Part shown: one piece after another, positions 38,367 through 47,744 of the stretch
Position numbering within the stretch: position 1 is the first letter of the stretch
How the letters are laid out: each line of letters opens with the position of its first letter
Assembly: GCA_001184405.1 (NCBI GenBank)
Contig: LFMX01000001.1
Coordinates: 62,001-126,000, forward strand
Length of the DNA: 64,000 nt
Direction of reading: 5' to 3'
Source of the DNA: Candidatus Burkholderia humilis
GTDB taxonomy: Bacteria; Pseudomonadota; Gammaproteobacteria; Burkholderiales; Burkholderiaceae
Position numbers and translations under genes: made by a program
Notes under the pieces: model-generated
Database searches by the model: none
What the model saw: only the letters and a program-made list of their open reading frames with translations
What the model was told of the DNA's origin: nothing

Positions 38367-39693
38367 TCAGTGATGAACCGCGAGATCGCCATGATTCGGC
38401 GCTTTCCACACAAGACCGATCAGCAAGCCGAGCACGCAGAGCGCGGCGACGTACCACATCGGCGCCATCGTGATGCCCTGCTTGCCGACGAGGAACGACG
38501 CGATGGCCGGCGCCGTGCCGCCGAACACCGCATAGGCCACGTTATACGACAGCGCAAAGCCGGTGAAGCGCACTTCGGCCGGAAAGCTCTTCACAATGAT
38601 GTACGACCCGAGCGTGATCGTGCCGATCAGGCCCCCCCCTCCCCGCGATATACATTGGCCACACCATGCCGTTGTTCGTGCCGAGCGCCGAATAGAACGA
38701 CACCGTCACCACCAGCATCGCGATACTGCCGATTGCATAAGCGCGGCCGCCGCCGATCTTGTCCGCCGCCCAGCCCGCGAACGTGCTGCCGAGAATCAGA
38801 CCGAAGATGGACCACAAGTTATTGGTGAAGACATCCTTCGGCGCGAAGTGGAACTGCGTTTGCAGAAACGTCGGCGTGTAGAGGAAGTACATCACGAAGA
38901 TGCCGGAGAACACCCACGTCGCGAGCAGGCCGAAAATCACAGCCTTGCGGTGCTGCGTCAGCACGACCGACAGCGGCAGACGCGAATCCGCTTCGCGCTT
39001 GGCGCACAGTGCTTCGAATACCGGCGTTTCCTGAAGGTAGCGGCGCAAATAGACGGAGATGAGGCCGAACACCCCACCGGCGATGAACAGCATGCGCCAT
39101 CCCCAGGTCTTGAGGCTTTCGGCATCGAGATTACCCATCAGGAACTTGGCGCTCAATGCGCCGAGCAGGATGCCGGCACACAGACCCGACATCAGCAGGC
39201 CGCACGCAAGCCCCACGCGATCACGCCGTACGTGTTCCGCGCAAAAGATCCACGCGCCCGGCACTTCGCCGCCGTCCGACAGACCCTGCAACACACAGCA
39301 CAGCAAAAACAAGAGCGGCGCGACGATGCCGAGCGGCGCATAACTCGGCAGCAAGCCGATCAGCAAGGTCGGCGCGCCCATCAAAAAGAGACTCAGGGCG
39401 AACATCTTCTTGTGTCCGATGCGATCGCCGAAGTGCGCGAAGAAAATCCCGCCGATCGGCCGCACGAGATACCCCGCCGCGAAGATGCAGAACACTTCGA
39501 GCTGCGCGAGCCACTCGGGGGTTTGCGGCGGAAAGAGCACCGTCGCGAGCAGCTTCGTGAAGAACACCGCGACGATGAAGTCGTAATACTCGAGCGCGCC
39601 GCCCAGGGAAGCGAGCATCAGGGTCTTGATGTCCTGCATCGACATGGACCGTCCGCGTGCGGCGGATTCCGTCTGTACCGGGGTAGAACTCAT
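38367..39693 (-). pseudogene. MHS-family MFS transporter, frameshifted in a C8 tract
   Basis: MSTP-type start at 39693, then IKTLMLASLGGALEYYDFIVAVFFTKLLATVLFP, VRPIGGIFFAHFGDRIGHKKMFALSLFLMGAPTLLIGLLPSYAPLGI and GLSDGGEVPGAWIFCAEHV, a metabolite:H+ symporter. A tract of eight C on the plus strand (38632-38639) breaks the frame near helix 10. The last 75 residues (LIGTITLGSYIIVKSFPAEVRFTGFALSYN) are in the next frame. A predicted PicR-type operator lies 61 bases upstream (39754-39765), so it probably imported the pyridine carboxylate. The tract length could also be a sequencing or phase-variation issue. Confidence 0.82.
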
Positions 39694-39753
39694 GGGTTGG
39701 CTCCAAACTCTGTAGGGGTTGCGGTCTGCGGCAAGCGGTCCCGTCCTTATTCA

Positions 39754-39765
39754 TCAGTACACTAA
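39754..39765. promoter_or_regulatory. Predicted PicR operator 1
   Basis: TCAGTACACTAA fits TCAG-N4-CTNN. It lies 61 bases upstream of the MHS transporter start at 39693. Confidence 0.6.
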
Positions 39766-39898
39766 TAGAATGGCTACAGCGCGTGCTTTTGAAAACCGCA
39801 TGCTGTTCACAGCATCGCTTTTATGCGTGTTTTGCTTCACTTGTTTCGATGTTACTGACCACCGGTGCGACGGCCTCTCATGCAGCGTCAGACATTCA

Positions 39899-39910
39899 TC
39901 AGTACGCTGA
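39899..39910. promoter_or_regulatory. Predicted PicR operator 2
   Basis: TCAGTACGCTGA, in the divergent region between the transporter and the MarR gene, about 165 bases before the MarR ATG. It would allow autoregulation. Confidence 0.6.
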
Positions 39911-40073
39911 CAGTTAAGATTTTATCCGGAAAAAATCCCGAGTACAAGAAAGTTTGCGCGCGTATCGCATCGGTAGATGCCCTAAATGCGCGCTGGCGCG
40001 GGGTCATCCTTGTGACACGACCCTGCAACGACGTTAAACTCCTTTGAATCAACCTTCATTTCTGGACCGCACA

Positions 40074-40595
40074 ATGAGCACAGTCGCCGACAAGGCCGGA
40101 AACATGAAAGCCGCCGGCCACACGGAAGGCGCCATCGAAACGGGGCATCTCTGGCAGCGCCCGGGTTTTCTCATCCGCCGCCTGAATCAGATCCATATCG
40201 CGCTGTTCTTCGAAAGCTGCAAGGACTTCGCCATCACGCCCGTTCAGTACGGCTTGCTGACCACGCTGAGCGAGCGCCCCAACCTCGACCAGACATCGCT
40301 GTGCGCGGAAGTCGGCGTTGATCGCACGACGATGGCCGATGTGCTGCGCCGTCTCGAAGAACGCGGCCTCGTCAAGCGCGAACCAAGTCCGACCGACGGT
40401 CGTCTGAAGATTGCGAACATCACTGCGTGCGGCCGCAAGACCATGAAGGAGATGTACGCGAGCATGCGCGAGGCGCAGGTCAAGTTTCTTTCTCCGCTTG
40501 ATCCCAAGGAACGGGCGACCTTCATCCGCATGATGATGACGCTCGTCGAAGGGAATAATCAGTATGGCCGTACTTCACTGAAGTATTTCGATTGA
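40074..40595 (+). CDS. picR: MarR-family repressor of pyridine carboxylate catabolism (PicR/NicR-like)
   Basis: This 173-residue winged-helix protein (from ATG 40074; a TTG start at 40044 is possible) has PGFLIRRLNQIHIALFFESCKDFAITPVQYGLLTTLSERPNLDQTSLCAEVGVDRTTMADVLRRLEERGLVKREPSPTDGRLKIANIT, a full MarR fold with recognition helix and wing. MarR-type NicR and PicR repress nicotinate and picolinate genes in Pseudomonas, Bordetella and Alcaligenes. The divergent transporter, the neighbouring catabolic operon and four TCAG-N4-CT palindromes support this role. Intact, although much of its regulon is broken. Its stop is 4 bases from the converging porin gene. Confidence 0.82.
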   Translation: MSTVADKAGNMKAAGHTEGAIETGHLWQRPGFLIRRLNQIHIALFFESCKDFAITPVQYGLLTTLSERPNLDQTSLCAEVGVDRTTMADVLRRLEERGLVKREPSPTDGRLKIANITACGRKTMKEMYASMREAQVKFLSPLDPKERATFIRMMMTLVEGNNQYGRTSLKYFD

Positions 40596-40599
40596 GCTT

Positions 40600-41699
40600 T
40601 TAGAAGCGCTTGAGCAGACCCACGCGCGCGAGCAATTGCTTGTCGTTACTGGAAGCCTTCGGCACCGCCATGATCCATGCGTGCGGATCATCGTCGCCGG
40701 AGGCTTTCTGATAGACGATCTCCACATAAGTCACGGTCGTCTTCGAGAGCGCGTAACGCGCGCCCGCAGTGAACTGATGCGCCTTGTCGCTCGATAGCGC
40801 CGCGTTGCCCTTCATCAACTGGTACGAACCGCCGAACGAAAACGCTGACGTCGCCTGATAACGCGCGCCGATCTGATACACGTTGATCGTTGCATCGTTG
40901 GCGGTGTTCTTCGTGTTCGTGTACAGAAAGTCGATGCCGAGCTTGTCGAAGCGATAGTCCAGTCCCGCGCCGAAATTGCGGATGCCCGCGATGCCGCCGT
41001 CGGGCACCGCATAACGTTGATACGTGTAGGCCGCACCTGCGGAAAACGCGCCCATCGCATAGTTGAGGCCGAAGCTGTTGCCGTTGTTCTGCGCGATCGA
41101 TCCCGGCACGCCGCCGAAGCTGTATAGCGCGCCGCCGGTGAAGCCGCCGATTGCGGGCATCGCGTACTTGACGGAGTTCGAGATCGCCGTGCCCGACATG
41201 CGGTCGAAGTTCGAACTGCCCGACACATTGCCGGAAATGCCGAGTCCCGCGAACGATCCCTGACGAAAGCCATAAAGCCCGGCGATATAGATCGAGTTGT
41301 CGAAGCGCAGCAGCGAATCGATCATGAAATCGTATTGCTCGCCGAAGGTGAGCTTGCCGAAGCGAAGCGGTCGCTTTGCAGGCCCACATACGCATTGCGC
41401 CCGAACAGGCCGCCGCCGTTGGTCGGAAAGATCGCGCCGGTGCCGAGATTGAACTGATCGATGGGCTCAAAGACGGCACGATTGCCGCCGCCCAAATCTT
41501 CCGTGCCGCGCATGCCCCACAGATTCGACGACGCGATGCCGTTATCCATCGCGACACCATGGCCGCCGTTCTGGTTCGTCACGTAGGTCACGCCCGCGTC
41601 CAGCACGCCCCACAACGCGACGCTTGATGTCGATTGCGCATGCGCGTTCGCCGCGAGCGCGACGAAGCACGCGCCGATTGCTGCATGTATCGTTTTCAT
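40600..41699 (-). pseudogene. OpcP-type porin, frameshifted by a 5-bp duplication
   Basis: ATG 41699 opens a signal peptide (MKTIHAAIGACFVALAANAHA) and SSVALWGVLDAGVTYV, LWGMRGTEDLGGGNRAVFEPIDQF and FGRNAYVGLQSDRF. GCTTC duplicated at 41359-41368 shifts the frame. The rest of the barrel, from KLTFGEQYDFMIDSLLRFDN to LARVGLLKRF, is open in the next frame. It lies 8 bases after the MHS transporter gene on the same strand and probably formed an uptake pair with it for the same substrate. Confidence 0.85.
41359..41368. repeat. 5-bp tandem duplication GAAGC x2
   Basis: GAAGC is repeated directly. Removing one copy restores the porin frame QSDRFGKLTFGEQYD. Confidence 0.85.
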
Positions 41700-41707
41700 G
41701 GTGATGT

Positions 41708-43303
41708 TCATTGCGTGATGTCGCGCCGATACGTCTCCGGCACAAAGAGCACGCCGACCGCGAGCGACACCGCTGCGATGACGATCGGATACCAGAGACC
41801 GAAGTACACATTGCCGTTGGCGACCGACATCGCCGATACGACGAAGGGCAGCATGCCGCCGAACCATCCCGAGCTGAGATGGAACGGCAAGGACAGCGAC
41901 GTGTAGCGGGTACGCGCAGGAAACAGTTCGACCATGAACGTGACCATCGGACCATAGACCATCGCGAGATAGAGCAGCAACAGCCACATCAGCAGGACGA
42001 CCATCGGCCCATTGACGGTCGATGGATCGGTGTGCCGCGTCCAACCGTGCGCAAGCAGCGCCTGTTCGAGCGCGTGTTTGTCACTGCCACGCACTTCCGT
42101 ATCGCCGATGACGGTGCGCGCGGGTTCGTTCGCGGCTTGCGGCGCCTGTTCGTATGAAACGCCCGAAGCCGACAGGAACGTGCGAATACGATCGCACTCG
42201 CTCCTGGGTGCGGAAAAGAGCGAGAAGTAACAATCCCCCGCATGGACCGTGACCGGTGCGCTCTTTTGGAATGCCTCCAGTTGGGGGGTCGCGTAATGCG
42301 TCAGTGCGCGAAAGATCGGCTGCGTGGTCAGCGCGAGCAGCAGGCACGCGAGCATCATGATCCACTTGTGCCCGATGCGGTCCGACAGCCAGCCTAACAC
42401 CAGATAAAACGGAAAGACCCCGATGAGCGTGATCGCCAGGTACAGGTTGACCGTGTTCGGCGCGACCTTGAGGGTATTCTGGAGGAAGTACATCGAGTAG
42501 AAATGGCCGGTGCCGAACACGACGCCCACGCCCGATGCGGTGCTAAACAGCATCACGAGCACGTACTTCAGGTTGTTCCACTGCCCGAAGCTCTCGCCGA
42601 TCGGCGATGCCGACAGCGTGCCCGACTGCTTCATGCTCTGAAACGTCGGAGATTCCGCGAGCTTCGTGCGCAGATACACCGACACGATCAGCAGCACCGT
42701 CAACACCAGAAACGGCACGCGCCAACCCCACGCCTGAAACGTGGCATCGTCCATCGCTGCGCGGCTCGCGCCGACCACCGCGATCGATACAAGCAGCCCG
42801 AGCGTCGCAGTCGTTTGCAGCGAACTAGTGTAGAAGCCGCGCTTGTCCGATGGCGAATGCTCCGCGAGATACGTGGCCGCACCGCCCGTTTCACCGCCGA
42901 GCGCGAACCCCTGCAAGAGACGCAGGCACACCAGCAAAACCGGCGCGAGCATGCCGATCTGCGCAAACGGCGGCAACAGTCCGACACCGACCATCGCAAC
43001 ACCCATCAACACGATGGTCGCCATGAACGTGTACTTGCGGCCGATGCGATCGCCCAACCTGCCGAAGAACAGCGCGCCCAGCGGCCGCACGAGAAAGCCC
43101 GCGCCGAAGGTCGCCAGGCTCGCGAGAAACGCCGTTGTCTCGTTGCCACTCGGGAAGAACAGCGAGCCGAACACGCTGGCGAGCGCCGCATAGACGTAGA
43201 AATCGTACCATTCGAGCAACGCGCCGAACGACGACGCGAAGATGAGCGTGAACTGATGACGCGTGACAGGTGCGTGCGACACATGCGAGGTGGTCGTCGA
43301 CAT
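41708..43303 (-). CDS. MHS-family MFS transporter
   Basis: This 531-residue metabolite:H+ symporter is intact. FGALLEWYDFYVYAALASVFGSLFFP, VRPLGALFFGRLGDRIGRKYTFMATIVLMGVAMVGVGLLP and LLQGFALGGETGGAATYLAEHSP are hallmark motifs. A soluble insertion of about 90 residues between helices 9 and 10 (AFQKSAPVTVHAGDCYFS to GWTRHTDPS) makes it longer than usual, as in a ProP-like subgroup. A perfect TCAGTATACTGA operator lies 62 bases upstream (43365-43376), so it is predicted to import picolinate or nicotinate under PicR control. The porin pseudogene follows directly. Confidence 0.88.
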   Translation of the reverse strand: MSTTTSHVSHAPVTRHQFTLIFASSFGALLEWYDFYVYAALASVFGSLFFPSGNETTAFLASLATFGAGFLVRPLGALFFGRLGDRIGRKYTFMATIVLMGVAMVGVGLLPPFAQIGMLAPVLLVCLRLLQGFALGGETGGAATYLAEHSPSDKRGFYTSSLQTTATLGLLVSIAVVGASRAAMDDATFQAWGWRVPFLVLTVLLIVSVYLRTKLAESPTFQSMKQSGTLSASPIGESFGQWNNLKYVLVMLFSTASGVGVVFGTGHFYSMYFLQNTLKVAPNTVNLYLAITLIGVFPFYLVLGWLSDRIGHKWIMMLACLLLALTTQPIFRALTHYATPQLEAFQKSAPVTVHAGDCYFSLFSAPRSECDRIRTFLSASGVSYEQAPQAANEPARTVIGDTEVRGSDKHALEQALLAHGWTRHTDPSTVNGPMVVLLMWLLLLYLAMVYGPMVTFMVELFPARTRYTSLSLPFHLSSGWFGGMLPFVVSAMSVANGNVYFGLWYPIVIAAVSLAVGVLFVPETYRRDITQ

Positions 43304-43364
43304 GGCTATCGGCCGGTTCGGATGGGGTCGGGAAAGCGCTTGTTTCAGCGCTCGTCGTTATTGG

Positions 43365-43376
43365 TCAGTATACTGA
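43365..43376. promoter_or_regulatory. Predicted PicR operator 3 (perfect palindrome)
   Basis: TCAGTATACTGA is a 12-bp perfect palindrome containing TATACT on the minus strand, so it may cover the -10 element of the transporter promoter. A further TCAGTA half site lies at 43383-43388. Confidence 0.7.
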
Positions 43377-43438
43377 CGTATATCAGTAGGATGTCTAATT
43401 TCACCGTCAACACATTTCAAAATTAGCGAAGCGTCACA

Positions 43439-44031
43439 TCACAATGCCCCAAGAATCTCGAGCGCTTCGTCGCGCGGCATGACGGCGGCGTATTTCTGCG
43501 CCATATCGAAGAGATTGGCATCGTGCGGACCAATGGCGCGATCGCCCACGCAATCGGACAGCACGAAGGGACGAAAGCCGTACTGCATCGCATCGACGAC
43601 GGACGCGCGCACGCAACCGCTCGTCACCGCGCCCGCCACCACGCACGCCGCACCACGCGGCAAGCTAGGTGCCGAAGAATGCGGACGGCACGGTCTTGCG
43701 CACGACCAGTTCGCCGTCGCGCGGCACGAGTTCGGCCACGATCGCGCTCCTTGAGCGTGAGCATGCCGGGCACTTTCTCCGTGAAGATATTGCGATCGGC
43801 GGCATCGTCCGCGAACACGATGCGCGTATGCGCGACCGGCCACTTGCGTTCGCGTGCATGCGCAAGCAGCAGCACGGTGCGCTCGATCGCCTGCGCGATA
43901 TTCCCGCCGCCGAAGCGCTCGTGATTCGCGAAGCTATTTACGAAGTCGACGGTCAACAGACCGACCGGCGCTTTGGGCGCGAGCGTGTTGCCGAAGCTCT
44001 GCCGCTTGTAGGTATCGATACCGTTCTGCAT
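43439..44031 (-). pseudogene. picF: Maleamate amidohydrolase (PicF/NicF), frameshifts and a stop
   Basis: This isochorismatase-like cysteine hydrolase converts maleamate to maleate and ammonia. From ATG 44031: MQNGIDTYKRQSFGNTLAPKAPVGLLTVDFVNSF, FGGGNIAQAIERTVLLLAHARERKWPVAHTRIVFADDAAD. Near 43760 a loss shifts the frame to IVAELVPRDGELVVRKTVPSAFFGT, which ends in TAG (43665-43667) where Ser is expected. A further small deletion leads to VVAGAVTSGCVRASVVDAMQYGFRPFVLSDCVGDRA, containing the catalytic Cys, in a third frame. Three lesions make it inactive. It is the last gene of the catabolic operon. Confidence 0.82.
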
Positions 44032-44040
44032 GGGCGTTCT

Positions 44041-45075
44041 CTATCGGTCGAGCACGACGCCATTGCGCACGACTGCCTCGCCATCGAGGAAGACATTGCA
44101 ATGACGCAAGGGAATGTCGACGTGACACGTCGTCGTTCGGCTGCCGCCCGCTTCGTTGTTCGGTCCGAGCGAGAACAGGAAGTTGCCTTCGAACGCGCGC
44201 GCGTCCATACCGATCGTCGCTTCGCGATCCTAAAGGACGAGCGTCGACCAATGCGCGCGCGGCTGCAATCCCCAGCCAATATGCGAGATCGCGTACGCCT
44301 CTGAGTCATCGAATGTCGCCATATATTCGCTGAGCAATTGCGCGTCGATGCCGCCTTCGATGCGCGTAGCCATGCCCTTCTCCACCATCAGCTCGATGCG
44401 ATCCTGCACGTACGATTTCTGCGGCAGCAGGATATCGCCGCGATCGATGACGATGCGGCCATACGCCGTGCCATCGTTCGGAAACGTCAACGCGAAACCG
44501 CTTGGCCAATGGTCCCAGCGGCCAGGTTCATCGACAAAACCGTATTCGGCGATCGGATGAAATTCACCGAGCGGACAGTGGAAGTCCGTACCCGCCGCAG
44601 AGACGATATGCATCTCCTTCGCCTTCGCGATGCGCGCCTGCGCCTTCAGCACACGCTCGCGATCTTCGAGCGTCGGCACGAGGCGCGTGAGCACTTCGGG
44701 TGGTTCGACGGCAAGCAGAATCTTCGTGCCCGTCTTCAGAATGTCGAGTTGTTCAGGCGAGAACAACAGCGTCATCAGATCGAGCACCAGATCGCTTTCC
44801 TTCAATGCCGCGATGGCCGCGCGGTTTCCCGTGAGCGGCGTGGTTCCAAGGTACGCGAGCGAATCGCGGCTCAACGCCCTCTCGCCATTCACCGGCGGCA
44901 AATCCAGTCGATTCACGACAGCGCCCATTGCCTGCGTCGCGATCAACGCCGTGCTCAGTGTCTGCGGATGCGTGTTTGCGCTGGTCAGAATGGTGACGGT
45001 CTGGCCCGGTTCGAGTCGCGAGAGCTTCAGAACCTTCGTCCATGCTTCGACCATCTGATAGTCACTGACGGGCAT
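44041..45075 (-). pseudogene. picD: 2,5-Dihydroxypyridine 5,6-dioxygenase (PicD/NicX), in-frame stop
   Basis: This iron-dependent ring-cleavage enzyme opens 2,5-dihydroxypyridine to N-formylmaleamate. From ATG 45075 the frame shows QMVEAWTKVLKLSRLEPGQTVTILTSANTHPQTLSTAL, DLMTLLFSPEQLDILKTG, AAGTDFHCPLGEFHP, DHWPSGFALTFPNDG and YAISHIGWGLQPRAHWSTLVL. A TAG (44230-44232) sits where Tyr is expected, and exactly the same frame continues DREATIGMDARAFEGNFLFSLGPNNEAGGSRTTTCHVDIPLRHCN to the natural stop at 44041. The conserved C-terminal 62 residues are cut off by one substitution. Gene start overlaps picE. Confidence 0.88.
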
Positions 45076-45906
45076 GTTCACTCTCCGAGTGCGTGTTCAA
45101 AGGTGCGCCGAGAAAATCACCGAATGCCGCATAAAAACCGGGCTCGTTGTCCCACGGAATCATGTGGCCCGCATCGGGCACGCGCGTGTGCAGCACGTGC
45201 GGAACCAGCATGCGAATCTCCGCGATATCTTCGTCTAGCACGACATCGCCGCGACCGCGCGCAGCAGCAGCGTGGGGATTTGCAACGATAGAAGGTCCGC
45301 GTGAACATCGTCGGTATGGAAGCCGTCGAAGCTCGTGCGGATGGCGCGTTCATCGCACGTATGCAGCCATTCCGCGCGCAACTTCAATTGCGCATCGGTC
45401 CATGTCAGGCAGAACGCGCGCATGGCTTCTGCGTCCATGCCTTCGCGTGCAAGCGCCATCGAGTCCACATACCACGGCAGCTTCGACGGATACGCCCGAC
45501 GTCCGGGCCCGGAGACAGGTGGATCGACCATCACGAGTCTCTTCATCTCTGCGGGATGAAAACGCGCCGCCCGAACGCCGATACGTCCGCCCATCGAATG
45601 ACCGACGACGCTGTATCGCGCGAGGCCAAGTGCATGCGCGAAGGCGCACAAGTCATCCGCCTGAGCGTCAAGGCTATAGTCGAGTTCATCCGATGCCGAC
45701 GACAATCCGCGTCCACGAACATCGAGGATATAGGTATCGAAAACGCGGCCGAACACCTCGCCGACGAAGCCCCAGGTGATCGCCGGACTTGTGATGCCCG
45801 GCACGATGATGACCGCATCGCGCGCAGCATGCGCATCGCCGCCGTATCGCAGATAGTGCTGGCGAATCGCGGTCGCCTTGACGTTGCCACCATACAGAAA
45901 AGTCAT
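45062..45906 (-). pseudogene. picE: N-formylmaleamate deformylase (PicE/NicD), frameshifted
   Basis: This alpha/beta hydrolase releases formate from N-formylmaleamate. From ATG 45906: YGGNVKATAIRQHYLRYGG, VIIVPGITSPAITWGFVGEVF, DVRGRGLSSAS, nucleophile VVGHSMGGRIG (Ser104) and FCLTWTDAQLKLRAEWLHTCDERAI. A lost G near 45250 shifts the frame 20 residues before the catalytic His. GDVVLDEDIAEIRMLVPHVLHTRVPDAGHMIPWDNEPGFYAAFGDFLG is in the next frame and its stop (45062-45064) overlaps picD. As read it lacks the His and is inactive. The one-base change could be a sequencing error, but it sits in an operon with clear nonsense mutations. Confidence 0.85.
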
Positions 45907-45922
45907 ACGCGCCTCGTTGATG

Positions 45923-46675
45923 TTAGTACGCGCCCGAGAGCAACGCCCCCGCGCCCGGCACGACCGGTTCGAGATCGAGCGTCTTGAGCATCGCGTAAGT
46001 CGTGGCAACGGCGGCCGTGATCACCGGCTTGCCGGCCATCGCTTCGACCTTGGCGATCGCCGGCAGCGATGGCATTTGCACGCACGCCGACAGCACGATG
46101 GCATCCGCTTCCTGATAGCGCATCGTCTTGACGATGTCCGGCAAGCGGCTCGGATCATGCCGCCCAACTTCGAGATTGTCGGGAATTTCGAGCGCGCGAT
46201 AGTCGAGCACGTCGTACCCTTCGTTTCGAATATAGTCGACAACCAGTTCCGTTAGCGGCTTCATGTACGGCGCAACAACGACGATACGCTTCGCTCCGAT
46301 GACCTTTAACGCATCGACGAACGCGCCCGCGCTAGTGATGACCGGCGCTTCGCCACCGTTCTCCGCCGTATGCGCACTCAACCGCTTCTGCGATACCCGA
46401 TGGTATCCGTGGCCCATCGCCATGATGGCGACGAGGCACGCATAACCGAGCACATCGACTCGCGCGTCCGACAGTTCGACCGCACAGCGATCCGATTCCG
46501 CATCCATCGCGGCGAGTTCTTCCTTGACCACTTTCTTCATTCGCATACGGCTCGAATGAAACGTGAAGCGCTCGGGCGGAATGCTCGTGCGCGCCATCAG
46601 CATGGCCGGGATTTCGGTTTCCATCGTCGTGTTCGAACTCGGCACGATCTGGCCGATACGGTAAGTCTTCGTCAT
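45923..46675 (-). CDS. picG: Maleate cis-trans isomerase (PicG/NicE)
   Basis: This 250-residue Asp/Glu-racemase-fold enzyme converts maleate to fumarate, the last step of the pathway. RIGQIVPSSNTTMETEIPAML is the typical start. The two catalytic cysteines are Cys80 (LGYACLVAIMAMG) and Cys198 (VLSACVQMPSLP), matching the spacing in characterised maleate isomerases. ATG 46675 is preferred; a start four codons upstream has no support. It lies 16 bases before picE and 32 after picC. Intact, one of three undamaged enzymes or transporters of the regulon. Confidence 0.92.
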   Translation of the reverse strand: MTKTYRIGQIVPSSNTTMETEIPAMLMARTSIPPERFTFHSSRMRMKKVVKEELAAMDAESDRCAVELSDARVDVLGYACLVAIMAMGHGYHRVSQKRLSAHTAENGGEAPVITSAGAFVDALKVIGAKRIVVVAPYMKPLTELVVDYIRNEGYDVLDYRALEIPDNLEVGRHDPSRLPDIVKTMRYQEADAIVLSACVQMPSLPAIAKVEAMAGKPVITAAVATTYAMLKTLDLEPVVPGAGALLSGAY

Positions 46676-46707
46676 GTCCTGTTCCAATTGAATGCGCTAT
46701 TCGGCCA

Positions 46708-47673
46708 TCACAGCTTGAAGATGCGTTCGGCGTTGCCGTGGCATACGAGTTCGCGCACGCTTTCGTCGAGCGGCGCTTGTTCGATGAATTCGGCCGCGAG
46801 CGATGGCGATTCATACGGGTAGTCGACCGAGAACATCACGGCGTGTGCACCCATCTCGCCGATCGCGCCGATCAAAGCGGGCACAGAGCAAACGCCCGAT
46901 GTGGTGATCAGAATGTTGTCGCTGATATACGCGGACGGCGGACGCTTCAGTTCCACGCCATGCGAATACACCGCAAAGCGGCTGTCGAATCGCCAGCGAA
47001 GATACGGCAGGCCCTCACCCATGTGACCCAGAATCACCTTCACGTTCGGAAAGCGATCGAAAACGCCGCCGAATAGCAGACGCAGCGCATGGCTTCCGGT
47101 TTCAACGCCCCATTCCCATGTCGCGCCCATCAGTTCGGGATGGCCTTCGAGCACTTTTGGCTGAACGAACGCATCGGTCGGATGCAGATAGAACGGCACA
47201 TCGAGCTCGGAAAGCGTGGCCCAGAAATCGTCGTAAGCGGGATCGTCGTAATACACACCGAATGTGTGGCCGTTGACGAGCGCGCCCTTGAAACCGAGGT
47301 CCTTGACGGCTCGCGTCAGCTCTTTCGATGCCTCCGCCGTCGAATGCATCGGCAACGTGGCGAAGCCGCCGAAGCATTTCGGGTGACGGGCAATCTGCGC
47401 GGCCAGAAAATCATTGCTTTCCTGCGCACGCGAAACAGCGAGCCGTGCAGGGTGAGCAGGATGCACGCTCGGTCCGGTTTGCGACAGAATCGTATAGTCA
47501 ATGCCCGCCAGATCCATTTCGGCGATACGCTGCTCGTCGAAATCCGCGAGCCGTGCGCCGAGATCACGAAGCACGTCCGGCGCGATATGTTGCGTGAACA
47601 CCTTAGAGTAGTTCGGAAACGACGGCGTGGCGAAGTGCTCTTCCAGCGCGATCTTGCGAATGCGGTTGCTCAT
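46708..47673 (-). CDS. picC: Amidohydrolase-family decarboxylase (3,6-dihydroxypicolinate decarboxylase-like, PicC)
   Basis: This 321-residue metal-dependent TIM-barrel enzyme of the gamma-resorcylate/2,3-dihydroxybenzoate decarboxylase group has metal-site residues visible as Glu11-x-His13 (LEEHF), His164 (FYLHPTD), His217 (GHMGE) and Asp284 (FSVDYPYES). In the picolinate pathway PicC decarboxylates 3,6-dihydroxypicolinate to 2,5-dihydroxypyridine. Nicotinate pathways do not use such an enzyme, so this gene is the main reason to call the cluster picolinate-type. An operator palindrome (47695-47706) lies 22 bases upstream of the start at 47673. Intact; the substrate is inferred from context. 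Confidence 0.78.
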   Translation of the reverse strand: MSNRIRKIALEEHFATPSFPNYSKVFTQHIAPDVLRDLGARLADFDEQRIAEMDLAGIDYTILSQTGPSVHPAHPARLAVSRAQESNDFLAAQIARHPKCFGGFATLPMHSTAEASKELTRAVKDLGFKGALVNGHTFGVYYDDPAYDDFWATLSELDVPFYLHPTDAFVQPKVLEGHPELMGATWEWGVETGSHALRLLFGGVFDRFPNVKVILGHMGEGLPYLRWRFDSRFAVYSHGVELKRPPSAYISDNILITTSGVCSVPALIGAIGEMGAHAVMFSVDYPYESPSLAAEFIEQAPLDESVRELVCHGNAERIFKL

Positions 47674-47694
47674 GAACGTGAATCCTCTTTTAGA

Positions 47695-47706
47695 TCAGTA
47701 TGCTGA
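47695..47706. promoter_or_regulatory. Predicted PicR operator 4
   Basis: TCAGTATGCTGA, 22 bases upstream of picC, where a bound repressor would block the start of the picC-G-E-D-F unit. Confidence 0.65.
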
Positions 47707-47744
47707 CGATATGAACGCGCGCACGATGCGCGCCGTTTCCAACG

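Noticed and set aside
38563-39765. A 400-codon plus-strand frame opposite the MHS transporter
   Set aside because: Composition is Arg/Glu/Ala-rich nonsense; the opposite strand encodes clear membrane helices.
40074-47673. Calling the cluster a nicotinate (nic) pathway
   Set aside because: The lower steps are shared, but no 6-hydroxynicotinate 3-monooxygenase (NicC) is present and a decarboxylase of the PicC type is. Nicotinate remains the alternative.
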